Origin: DASUPK01 sp035456265
GTDB lineage: Bacteria; Actinomycetota; Thermoleophilia; Solirubrobacterales; 70-9
DNA: 11,648 nucleotides
Direction of reading: 5' to 3'
Assembly: GCA_035456265.1 (NCBI GenBank)
Contig: DATIDP010000125.1
Coordinates: 1 to 11,648 of the forward strand
Position numbers and translations under genes: made by a program. Under the pieces are notes generated by a model. The model did not search any database and was not told the DNA's origin. It saw only the letters and a program-made list of their open reading frames with translations. Positions 5,418 to 11,648 of this stretch are shown here, piece after piece. Positions within the stretch are counted from its first letter, which is position 1. Every line of letters begins with the position of its first letter.

Positions 5418-6230
5418 CTACACCGGATGACCGCCCTCGTCACACGGCGGGACGACGTCTCTGTGCTCCTGCTCGACGATCAGCAGCTGGCGTTCCATCT
5501 CGTCGGGCTTGATGCTGCCGCTGCGGTTCTCGTACGGGTGGTCCAGGAACCAGACCAGGAGCAGCCCGGAGACCACGAGGGCGGTGATCGCGGCGATCAG
5601 GCTGCCCTGGACGATGAAGTGCTCGCGCCGGTCGGCGAAGAAGAAGGCGAAGCCGATGGTGATCAGCGCGCCCAGGCCCAGCAGGAACCAGACAGGAGCG
5701 GGCAGCCCACGGTTGGCCTCGCTGATTCGGGCGCGCCGCGCGTCGGTCCGGTCGTCCTGCTGCTGGAGCAGCTGCAGAAAGGCGGCCTCCTCACGGGGGG
5801 TCTCGGGGTGCAGCTGCTTGAGTGCCCCCTGGAAGCGGTTCACCCAGACCTGCACGACCGGGCTCCTGTCACCGTCCTTCATCGCGGGCCACTCATCGTC
5901 GACCACGGCCCGCCCATAGCAGACAAGGACGCCCTCGATCGAGTCTCGCTCGGCGGCGGGAAAGAACTCCGCCGTTCGCGAAAGCTCGACCACGGCCGTC
6001 GCCTCCTCCTCGGCGCCGGTCTTGGCGTCGTTGAAGCTCTGGAACGCCACGAGCACGACGAAGGCGAGCAGCACCGCAAACGCAGTGCCGAGGAAGGCGA
6101 AGATCCCGGCGCCCCGCTCGATCTCGATGAAGAAGTGCTCGACCCTTGCGCGGCGGCGGACCAGGAACATGATCCCCACGGCCGCCGCGGCGGCAGCCGC
6201 CACGATCAGGGCCACAAGCCAGAGGTTCAC
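5418..6230 (-). CDS. DUF4239 (bestrophin-like) membrane protein, 270 aa
   Basis: Four membrane helices at about 3-25, 42-63, 178-198 and 207-229 flank a large soluble middle (64-177). The helix pair GIFAFLGTAFAVLLAFVVLVAFQSF and the ending LVWFLDHPYENRSGSIKPDEM are characteristic of DUF4239 proteins. These are described as bestrophin-like from their helix pattern; transport has not been shown here. The start is GTG 6230, with GGGGAGA (6238-6244) seven bases upstream. An overlapping out-of-frame ATG upstream closes after three codons. It is the first gene of the leftward run 6230-3058 and diverges from the DUF445 gene across 86 bp. The C-terminal tail (230-270) is charged and probably cytoplasmic. 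Confidence 0.85.
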   Translation of the reverse strand: MNLWLVALIVAAAAAAAVGIMFLVRRRARVEHFFIEIERGAGIFAFLGTAFAVLLAFVVLVAFQSFNDAKTGAEEEATAVVELSRTAEFFPAAERDSIEGVLVCYGRAVVDDEWPAMKDGDRSPVVQVWVNRFQGALKQLHPETPREEAAFLQLLQQQDDRTDARRARISEANRGLPAPVWFLLGLGALITIGFAFFFADRREHFIVQGSLIAAITALVVSGLLLVWFLDHPYENRSGSIKPDEMERQLLIVEQEHRDVVPPCDEGGHPV

Positions 6231-6316
6231 TCAGCCATCTCCCCGCGCGCATCCTAGTCTTGCCGAGAGCCGGCTGGCGTCCGCGGCGCGTCCGTTGGCT
6301 AGCTTCCCCGTGGGGT
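6231..6316. promoter_or_regulatory. divergent promoter region between DUF4239 and DUF445 genes
   Basis: This 86-bp gap must serve both directions. TANNNT-type -10 candidates are TAGCTT at 6300-6305 (rightward, giving a very short leader before ATG 6317) and TAGGAT read leftward at 6256-6251. No convincing -35 hexamers sit at the right spacing, so both assignments are weak. Confidence 0.25.
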
Positions 6317-7588
6317 ATGGACGGAGAGTTGATCAAGGATCTGACCATCCCGCTGTTCACCGGCGCGATCGGCTACCTGACCAACTGGACCGGGGTCTGG
6401 ATGCTCTTCTACCCGGTCCGGTTCGCGGGTTGGCGGTTGCCCGGCCTGAGCCGGCTGGCGCCGCTCCTGCCGCGGCGGATCCAGCAGATCCCCGGCGTGA
6501 TGCAGGGCGGGGTCGGCTGGCAGGGGATCATCCCCTCGCGCGCCGCGAAGATGGGCTCGATCGCGGTCGACAAGGGGATCGCCAAGCTCGGCAGCCCCGC
6601 GGAGTTCTACAACCAGCTCGAGCCCGAGGCGATCGCACAGCACATCTGCGAGACCGCCAGCGACGACATCCGCGAGGTCGTCGACCGGATCATGGCCAGG
6701 GAGTACCCCGACACCTGGCCGAACACGCCGAAGCGCATCCGGGAGGCGGTCCACGCCCGGGTCCAGCAGCAGCTCCCGGACATCGTCCGCACCGTCACCG
6801 ACGAGATCGGCGCCCACATCGATCAGCTGCTCGACATCAAGCTGATGGTGATCCGCCGGATCGAGGAGAACCCGGAGATGGCGAACCGGATCTATCTCGA
6901 GGTCGGCCGCAAGGAGCTCCGCTTCATCATCAACTTCGGCTTCTTCTTCGGCGCCCTGCTGGGCGTGCCGCTCGTCTTCCTGACGAACGCGTTCCCGCAC
7001 TGGTGGGTCCTCCCCATCGGGGGCGTGATCATCGGCTGGGTGACGAACTGGGTGGCGCTCTGGATGATCTTCGAGCCGGTCGAGCCCCGGAGGATCGGGC
7101 CGCTCAGGCTGCATGGCCTGTTCATCCGCCGCCAACCCGAGGTATCCGAGGTCTATGGCGAGATCATCTCCGAGGACATCGTCACCCTTCGCAACATCGG
7201 CGATGAGCTCCTGCACGGCCCGAGCTCGGACCGCACGCGGCAGATGATCGAGGAGGCGATGCGCCCCGCCGTCGACCGCGCCGCCGGGCCCGCCCGGCTG
7301 GCGCTGCAGGTCGCCATCGGCACGAGCCAGTACGAGACGATCCGCCGGTCGCTGGCCTCCGAGGCGGTCGACTACACGATGACGCCGCTCACCGACCCCG
7401 AGTTCAACCGCCGCCAGAGCGCCGCGGTCAGGAACCTGATCGCCGACCGGATGCGCGAGCTCCCCCACGCCGACTTCTCGGAGCTGCTCCGCTCGGCGAT
7501 GCGGGAGGACGAGTGGCTCCTGCTCCTGCACGGCGCCGTGCTCGGCTTCGTCGCGGGTTGCATACACCTGGCGATCTTCGGGGTCTGA
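6317..7588 (+). CDS. DUF445 family membrane protein, 423 aa
   Basis: The protein has an internal duplication of the membrane motif: FTGAIGYLTNWTGVWMLFYP (14-33) and GGVIIGWVTNWVALWMIFEP (235-254). Both share G-x-IG-x-x-TNW...WM-x-F-x-P and are followed by PRRIQQIPGV- or RRQPEVSEVY-like cytoplasmic segments. A further helix (205-225) precedes the second copy and one closes the C-terminus (399-422). The region 60-200 is a long amphipathic helical part. These are DUF445 hallmarks; the molecular function of the family is unknown. ATG 6317 is preferred because the conserved N-terminal helix follows directly; an upstream ATG at 6260 would add a basic, non-conserved stretch. The stop overlaps the next start (TGATG), so this gene and the Abi-alpha gene are one translational unit. 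Confidence 0.88.
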   Translation: MDGELIKDLTIPLFTGAIGYLTNWTGVWMLFYPVRFAGWRLPGLSRLAPLLPRRIQQIPGVMQGGVGWQGIIPSRAAKMGSIAVDKGIAKLGSPAEFYNQLEPEAIAQHICETASDDIREVVDRIMAREYPDTWPNTPKRIREAVHARVQQQLPDIVRTVTDEIGAHIDQLLDIKLMVIRRIEENPEMANRIYLEVGRKELRFIINFGFFFGALLGVPLVFLTNAFPHWWVLPIGGVIIGWVTNWVALWMIFEPVEPRRIGPLRLHGLFIRRQPEVSEVYGEIISEDIVTLRNIGDELLHGPSSDRTRQMIEEAMRPAVDRAAGPARLALQVAIGTSQYETIRRSLASEAVDYTMTPLTDPEFNRRQSAAVRNLIADRMRELPHADFSELLRSAMREDEWLLLLHGAVLGFVAGCIHLAIFGV

Positions 7589-8454
7589 TGGCAGACGAAC
7601 ACGAACAGGACCAGCGCAGGGCGCCGCCGCCGGCCGAGGAGGACAGCAGCCTGGTCCGCGCGCTCCCCGGCCTCGCTCGGATCGCGGCCGCGGCCTACCT
7701 GCGGAGCGCGCGCTGGACCGCGAAGGCCGGGAAGGACGCGACCGAGCGGGTGATCAGGGCGGCGACCAGCGGGCAGGAGCCCGGCGAGCTCTTCCGCTCG
7801 ACGGGCGCCGAGCTGCGGGAGCGCACCCGGCGCATGCTCGGGGTCCAGGAGCGCGCGGAGGAGCGGCCCCCGATGAACCCGGACGCCACCGAGGCCGGGC
7901 GCGGGCAGGCGCGCCAATCCCTGCGCGAGCGCGGCGCGGAGCTGCTCCGGCGCTCGGCCGACGTCAACTTCGAGGAGGACGCCCACCCCGCCTACATGCG
8001 GATCCTCGACGACCTGGCCCCGGACGAGGCCCGCATCCTGCGCCTGCTCCACGACGAGGGCCCGCAGCCGTCAATCGACATCCGCTCGGGCGTCCTGCCG
8101 CTGCAGTCGACCTCCGAGCTGGTCTCCGCCGGGCTCAACATGATCGGCCAGGAGGCCGGCTGCCGCCACCCCGACGACGTCCCGGCCTATCTCAACAACC
8201 TCTTCCGGCTCGGGCTGATCTGGTTCTCGCGCGAGCGGCTCCCCGACCCACGCGGCTACCAGGTCCTCGAGGCCCAGCCCGAGGTCGCCGAGGCGCTGGC
8301 GTCCGCGGCCCACACCCGGACCGTGCGGCGAAGCATCCACCTCACCCCGTTCGGGCGGGAGTTCTGCGAGCTCTGCCTGGCGAGCCCCGGCGATGCGTCA
8401 GCCGGTGAGCCGGGTGAGCCAGACGGCGCTCAGCGCGGGGACGACTCGGGCTGA
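7588..8454 (+). CDS. Abi-alpha (DUF4393-like) protein, 288 aa
   Basis: The N-terminal half is helical, charged and alanine-rich (about 1-130), with a mildly hydrophobic patch at 28-38 that may touch the membrane. The C-terminal domain (about 135-265) matches the Abi-alpha pattern: AYMRILDDLAPDEARILRLL, then SAGLNMIGQEAGC, YLNNLFRLGLIWFS and, near the end, HLTPFGREFCELCL. The helix LNNLFRLGLI followed by LTPFG resembles a winged-helix layout. The family is named after abortive infection, but a phage role is not shown for this protein. ATG 7588 overlaps the DUF445 stop by one base. The last 57 bp overlap the end of the oppositely oriented solute-binding protein gene, and the tail beyond 265 is low-complexity. 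Confidence 0.82.
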   Translation: MADEHEQDQRRAPPPAEEDSSLVRALPGLARIAAAAYLRSARWTAKAGKDATERVIRAATSGQEPGELFRSTGAELRERTRRMLGVQERAEERPPMNPDATEAGRGQARQSLRERGAELLRRSADVNFEEDAHPAYMRILDDLAPDEARILRLLHDEGPQPSIDIRSGVLPLQSTSELVSAGLNMIGQEAGCRHPDDVPAYLNNLFRLGLIWFSRERLPDPRGYQVLEAQPEVAEALASAAHTRTVRRSIHLTPFGREFCELCLASPGDASAGEPGEPDGAQRGDDSG

Positions 8455-9348
8455 GGAGATCCCCCGCACCGAGCCCTCGACCCCGATCCCGCTCCGCGGC
8501 CCGCCGACCGTGTTGAGCAGCGGGTCGGCTTCGGCGGCGCGCAGGCCCGCCGCGTCGAGCGGATCGGCGATCTGAGCAGTGCCCTCGGAGAGCATCCGGA
8601 GGCGCTGGGCGGGAAGCGGGGCGACCGCGAAGGTGACGCCGTCGAGCGCCGGCCCCAGGCCCATCGGGCTCCCCCACCAGCCCGCGAAGCGCGACAGCTC
8701 GAGGCGGGCGGGGCCGCCCGGGCCCGGCTGGAAGGCCCCGGTACCGGAGTTGCGGATGTCGGGGAGGAAGCGGGCGCCCACCCCGCTCTGCGGCTCGAAC
8801 GCCCGCGGGGAGACGATCCCGAGGCGCGGGGAGGCGAGCCGCTGAGGGAAGTCCCGCACCGGTCTATCGAGGAGGAAGCGCACCTCGTCCGGCGTCGGGG
8901 CGTCCACGGCGAACAGCTGGGGAAGCAGCGCGCGTCCGCGCGGGTCGCTCTGCCAGCGCCGCGAGTTGGCCAGCACCGCCGCGGCGTTGAACGGCGTCCC
9001 GTCCTGGAACCGCACGCCGGGGCGCAGGTCGAGGCTCCAGATGCTTCGGTTCGCCGAGGGCCGCAGGTTCTGCACCAGGCCCGGCTGCGTGGCGGTCTGC
9101 CCGTACGGACCGGTGACCTGCGCGACCAGGGGCTCGTAGACCTGGCGGGTGACCGTCTCGGCGAACCGGTCCTTCGCCGCCAGGGGATCGAGCGTCCCGG
9201 GGAGGTCGGGGAGCGCGTAGGTCAGCGTGCCGCCACCGCCCGCGGGCGGCAGCTGCGAGCGCTGCTGCGTGCCGCTCCCGTCACCCCCGCCGCAGCCGGC
9301 CAGGGCCGCGAGGGCGAACACCGCGACTGTGGCGGCGCGGAGCCGCAT
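8398..9348 (-). CDS. family-5 (peptide/nickel-type) solute-binding lipoprotein, short form, 316 aa
   Basis: The N-terminus is a lipoprotein signal with lipobox LAGC (C19) and a Gly/Ser-rich linker. SBP family 5 signatures follow: LPGTLDPLAAKDRFAETVTR, QVYEPLVAQV (69-78) and LDLRPGVRFQDGTPFNAAAV (106-125). It would bind an oligopeptide-like ligand outside the membrane. At 316 residues it is much shorter than typical family members (roughly 500), and the usual C-terminal lobe is missing. No downstream continuation is visible, because the opposite Abi-alpha gene takes up that DNA (57-bp overlap). No permease or ATPase genes are nearby, so transport is uncertain. ATG 9348 starts five bases after the secG stop and gives a standard signal. 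The longer frame from 9414 would bury the signal. Confidence 0.82.
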   Translation of the reverse strand: MRLRAATVAVFALAALAGCGGGDGSGTQQRSQLPPAGGGGTLTYALPDLPGTLDPLAAKDRFAETVTRQVYEPLVAQVTGPYGQTATQPGLVQNLRPSANRSIWSLDLRPGVRFQDGTPFNAAAVLANSRRWQSDPRGRALLPQLFAVDAPTPDEVRFLLDRPVRDFPQRLASPRLGIVSPRAFEPQSGVGARFLPDIRNSGTGAFQPGPGGPARLELSRFAGWWGSPMGLGPALDGVTFAVAPLPAQRLRMLSEGTAQIADPLDAAGLRAAEADPLLNTVGGPRSGIGVEGSVRGISSARVVPALSAVWLTRLTG

Positions 9349-9353
9349 CAGCC

Positions 9354-9578
9354 CTAGATGTTGATGATGATGAGCGCGTTCAGCGCCCAGAGGACACCGA
9401 AGAAGATGGTCCACCTGGTCAGGTTGCGCTCCACGAGCGAGCCGCCCCCGAAGGAGCTGCCGCCACCGCCGATGCCGAAGGCGCCGGAGAGGCCCGAGTC
9501 CTTGCCGGAGTGCAGGAGCACGAGGAAGATCAGGACCACCGAGAAGATGACCTCGATCACGCTGAGCACGGTTGCCAT
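9354..9578 (-). CDS. secG: preprotein translocase subunit SecG
   Basis: 74 residues with two membrane helices (about 5-22 and 54-73), joined by the cytoplasmic loop LLHSGKDSGLSGAFGIGGGG, then SSFGGGSLVERNLTRWT. The HSGKDSGLSGAFG and GGGS elements are the SecG signature. It is the third small subunit of the SecYEG channel and promotes SecA-driven export. The length is normal for bacterial SecG. It lies 17 bp after the CcmI-like gene and 5 bp before the lipoprotein gene, so it is expressed within the ccm cluster. No clear Shine-Dalgarno sequence is visible. Confidence 0.93.
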   Translation of the reverse strand: MATVLSVIEVIFSVVLIFLVLLHSGKDSGLSGAFGIGGGGSSFGGGSLVERNLTRWTIFFGVLWALNALIIINI

Positions 9579-9595
9579 GGGCGGCAGTGTAGAGG

Positions 9596-9883
9596 TCAGC
9601 TCTCGTCCGAAGGACGGAGCCGGTCGATCCTCTTCAGGATGTCGATCGCCTCGGCGCGCAGCTCCCGGTCGAGGCGCTGAAAGTCCTCCTCCGTCAGCTT
9701 GCCCGACGCCCGGTCGGCCTCCGCATCGCGGATCTCGCGGTACTTCGACGCCTTGCGGGCCTCGAGATCGGCGAGCTCGGCGACCGCCGGGTCGTCCGTC
9801 CGCGCCGGCTCGCGGTTGCGGATCGGCGCGGTGACGAACCAGGCGACCAGCACGACGATGACGAGGGCGAGGAAGAACTCCAT
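9596..9883 (-). CDS. CcmI-like small membrane-anchored protein, 95 aa
   Basis: One N-terminal membrane helix (2-18, EFFLALVIVVLVAWFVT) is followed by a charged helical, probably coiled-coil, region. That region contains LADLEARKASKYREIRDAEADRASGKLTEEDFQRLDRELRAEA as consecutive segments (about 37-78). The spacing Y-R-E-I-R-D-x-E, G-K-L-T-E-E-D-F, L-R-A-E resembles the N-terminal part of CcmI, the apocytochrome chaperone of cytochrome c maturation system I. The C-terminal TPR part of full CcmI is absent. Its position 41 bp after ccmF supports a role in haem ligation. A short unrelated coiled-coil protein is the alternative. A small CTAGC/GCTAG hairpin (9885-9898) lies between the two genes. 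Confidence 0.68.
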   Translation of the reverse strand: MEFFLALVIVVLVAWFVTAPIRNREPARTDDPAVAELADLEARKASKYREIRDAEADRASGKLTEEDFQRLDRELRAEAIDILKRIDRLRPSDES

Positions 9884-9924
9884 CGCTAGCGCAGGCTAGG
9901 GCCGGGCGCCGCCCGTCGCCCGCT

Positions 9925-11648
9925 TCAGCTCGGCTCGGTGGCCGTCCCGAGCTCCCGCCCGAGCCTCGCCCTGTAGGCGGCCTCGAGCCGACGGCGCGAC
10001 TCGAGCGCCGGCCAGCCCGCCATCACCGCGCCCGCCAGGGCGATCAGGGCGCCGATCCAGATCCAGCCGACCAGCGGGTTGACGATCACGCGGAAGTTGG
10101 CCGGCGGCGGGTTCTGGACGTAGTGCTCGACGAGCGCGAGGATGGCGAACTCCTGCGCCGCCGGCGGCAGGTCCGCCAGCTGGTCGTTCCCGCGCTTGAT
10201 GTCCGGGTTGAGCACCGAGAGGTCCGGCTGGAAGGCGGTCCAGAGGTCGCCGCTCGCGCGGGTCCGCAGCCCGACCTCGCTGGTCGACTCGCCCATGAAG
10301 TAGCGGCCGATCGGCCCCGCGCTCGGGTCGTCGGTCGGGTAGTAGTTGCGCGCCGGCGCGAGCGTGCCGACGCTCTTGCCGTCCCGGCTGACCGAGAGAT
10401 GGGAGACGAACGAGAGGCGCTCCGGGTTGGGATCGGAGGTGAGCTTGTCGTAGTGGATCGTGTAGTCGCCGACGTTGGCGCTCTGCCCGACCTGCAGGTG
10501 GAGGTCGCGGTTGGTCTGGAAGCTCGAGGAGGCCGCGATCCCGACCAGCGTCAGGGCGATGCCGGCGTGCACGATGTAGCCGCCGTAGCGGCGGCGGTTT
10601 CGTCCCACCCCTTCGGCCAGCGCGCGCGGCAGCGACTCGCCGGTGAGCGCGCGCCGCGTCGCCCCGGCCCGCCAGAACTCGCCGGCGAGGGCGGTGAGCG
10701 TGAACGCCGCAAACGCGAAGACGAAGAGCGCCCACGGATGGCTGCTCGCGTCGCTGACGGTCAGCAGGACCGCGATCGTCGCCGCCGCGGCGATGCCCGG
10801 CAGGAGGAGCAGGCGGCGCGCGGCGCTCGCGCTCAGCCTGCCCCAGGCGAGCAGCGGCCCGATGCCGGTGAAGAGGACCAGGAGGACGCCGATCGGCGTC
10901 ACGTAGCGGTTGAACCAGGGCGCGGCGAGCGAGTGCTTCTCGCCGGTGAAGAACTCGGAGATCAGCGGGAAGAAGGTCCCCCAGAAGATCACCGCCGCCA
11001 GCCCGACCAGCAGCAGGTTGTTGACGAGGAAGATCGACTCGCGCGAGAGCAGCGAGTCGATCCGTCGCTCCGGCCGGAGCTGGTCGAGCCTCGACACGAT
11101 CAGCACCGTCGAGCCGACCGCGACAACCGCGATCAGCCCCAGCAGCGGGCCGCCGACCGTGGAGGCGCCGAAGGCGTGGATCGACTGCAGGACCCCCGAG
11201 CGGACGAGAAACGTGCCGAGCAGGCAGAGCGAGAAGGTGCCGCAGATCAGGCTGACGTTCCAGACCTTCAGCATGCCGCGGCGCTCCTGCACCATGATCG
11301 AGTGGATGAAGGCGGTGCCGACGAGCCACGGCAGCAGCGCGGCGTTCTCGACCGGGTCCCAGCCCCAGTAGCCGCCCCAGCCGAGTTCGTTGTAAGACCA
11401 GCGGGCGCCGAGCATGATGCCGATCGTCAGGAAGGTCCAGGCGAGCAGCGCGAAGGTGCGGGTTGAGCGGATCCAGCTGGCGTCGACGCGGCGCGTCGCC
11501 AGCGCGCCGATCGCAAACGCGAACGGGATCGAGAAGCCGACGTAGCCGCTGTAGAGCATCGGCGGGTGGAACATCATGCTCGGGTGGCGCAGCAGCGGCT
11601 CGAGACCGTTGCCCTCGACGGGCACCGGGTTCGCGTGCAGGAACGGAT
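9925..11648 (-). CDS. ccmF: cytochrome c maturation haem lyase subunit CcmF, 5' end outside the window
   Basis: 573 residues are visible, starting P-F-L-H-A-N-P at the window edge. By alignment to E. coli CcmF from memory, roughly 145 N-terminal residues are missing. The tryptophan-rich WWD motif is present (GWGGYWGWDPVENA). The four conserved His are present too: HPPMLY, TAFIHS, SIHAFG and YIVHAG. The first three are spaced 88 and 42 residues apart, matching E. coli H173, H261 and H303 exactly. Many membrane helices follow, with a periplasmic domain about 365-520 and a final helix (GWIWIGALIALAGAVMAGW). CcmF attaches haem to apocytochrome c CXXCH sites together with CcmH/CcmI. It heads the visible cluster ccmF, CcmI-like gene, secG, lipoprotein. 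A GTG at 11625 is internal, not a start. Confidence 0.95.
   Translation of the reverse strand, partial: PFLHANPVPVEGNGLEPLLRHPSMMFHPPMLYSGYVGFSIPFAFAIGALATRRVDASWIRSTRTFALLAWTFLTIGIMLGARWSYNELGWGGYWGWDPVENAALLPWLVGTAFIHSIMVQERRGMLKVWNVSLICGTFSLCLLGTFLVRSGVLQSIHAFGASTVGGPLLGLIAVVAVGSTVLIVSRLDQLRPERRIDSLLSRESIFLVNNLLLVGLAAVIFWGTFFPLISEFFTGEKHSLAAPWFNRYVTPIGVLLVLFTGIGPLLAWGRLSASAARRLLLLPGIAAAATIAVLLTVSDASSHPWALFVFAFAAFTLTALAGEFWRAGATRRALTGESLPRALAEGVGRNRRRYGGYIVHAGIALTLVGIAASSSFQTNRDLHLQVGQSANVGDYTIHYDKLTSDPNPERLSFVSHLSVSRDGKSVGTLAPARNYYPTDDPSAGPIGRYFMGESTSEVGLRTRASGDLWTAFQPDLSVLNPDIKRGNDQLADLPPAAQEFAILALVEHYVQNPPPANFRVIVNPLVGWIWIGALIALAGAVMAGWPALESRRRLEAAYRARLGRELGTATEPS

Noticed and set aside
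5316..6257. 313-codon plus-strand frame opposite the DUF4239 gene
   Set aside because: Its translation is Asp/Gln/Arg-rich without structure, whereas the minus frame has four membrane helices and a good ribosome binding site.
6299..7567. 422-codon minus-strand frame opposite the DUF445 gene
   Set aside because: Low-complexity antisense shadow; DUF445 motifs on the plus strand are unmistakable.
10123..11466. 447-codon plus-strand frame opposite ccmF
   Set aside because: Arg/Asp/Glu/Gln-rich mirror frame; CcmF His and WWD motifs lie on the other strand.

Overview
The window is high-GC DNA with strong G/C preference at third codon positions. Its gene families (short SecG beside a cytochrome c maturation gene, DUF445, Abi-alpha, AbiEi/DUF559, DUF4239, BBE-type FAD oxidoreductase) resemble those of deep-branching Actinomycetota, most likely Thermoleophilia (Solirubrobacterales or a relative). 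That placement rests on family recognition, not on a marker gene. No rRNA, tRNA, CRISPR array or transposase was found.

Left part (1-3020). A probable leftward gene starts at the very edge. It is preceded by a 70-bp cluster of GGACC/GGTCC half-sites that resembles DosR/DevR boxes. A 66-residue two-helix membrane protein follows, then two GC-rich hairpins. Next are two convergent genes, a secreted protein and an alpha/beta hydrolase of the haloacetate dehalogenase type. Both are broken by single-base homopolymer indels (three in about 850 bp), and their stop codons overlap in one CTAG. Then comes an AbiEi-like winged-helix plus DUF559 nuclease-fold gene. It is bracketed by two copies of a 24-bp near-palindrome, and the first copy is centred on the gene's own start codon.

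Middle (3058-6230, all leftward). A compact run of four genes: DUF4239 membrane protein, BBE-family FAD oxidoreductase, small ABM-fold monooxygenase (TTG start with a clear ribosome binding site), and a membrane-anchored orphan protein with an octapeptide repeat. The last two overlap by ATGA. This looks like one operon with a redox enzyme pair.

Right part (6317-11648). A rightward pair, DUF445 membrane protein and Abi-alpha (DUF4393) protein, is joined by TGATG, so translation is coupled. It is the best candidate for a membrane-linked stress or defence module. It converges on, and overlaps by 57 bp, a leftward cluster ccmF (5' end outside the window), a small CcmI-like anchored protein, secG, and an unusually short family-5 solute-binding lipoprotein. 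That cluster joins cytochrome c maturation with the Sec translocon, which delivers apocytochromes and the lipoprotein across the membrane.

The features most worth a second look are the palindrome-bracketed DUF559 gene, the DUF445/Abi-alpha pair, and the indel cluster at 911-1752.
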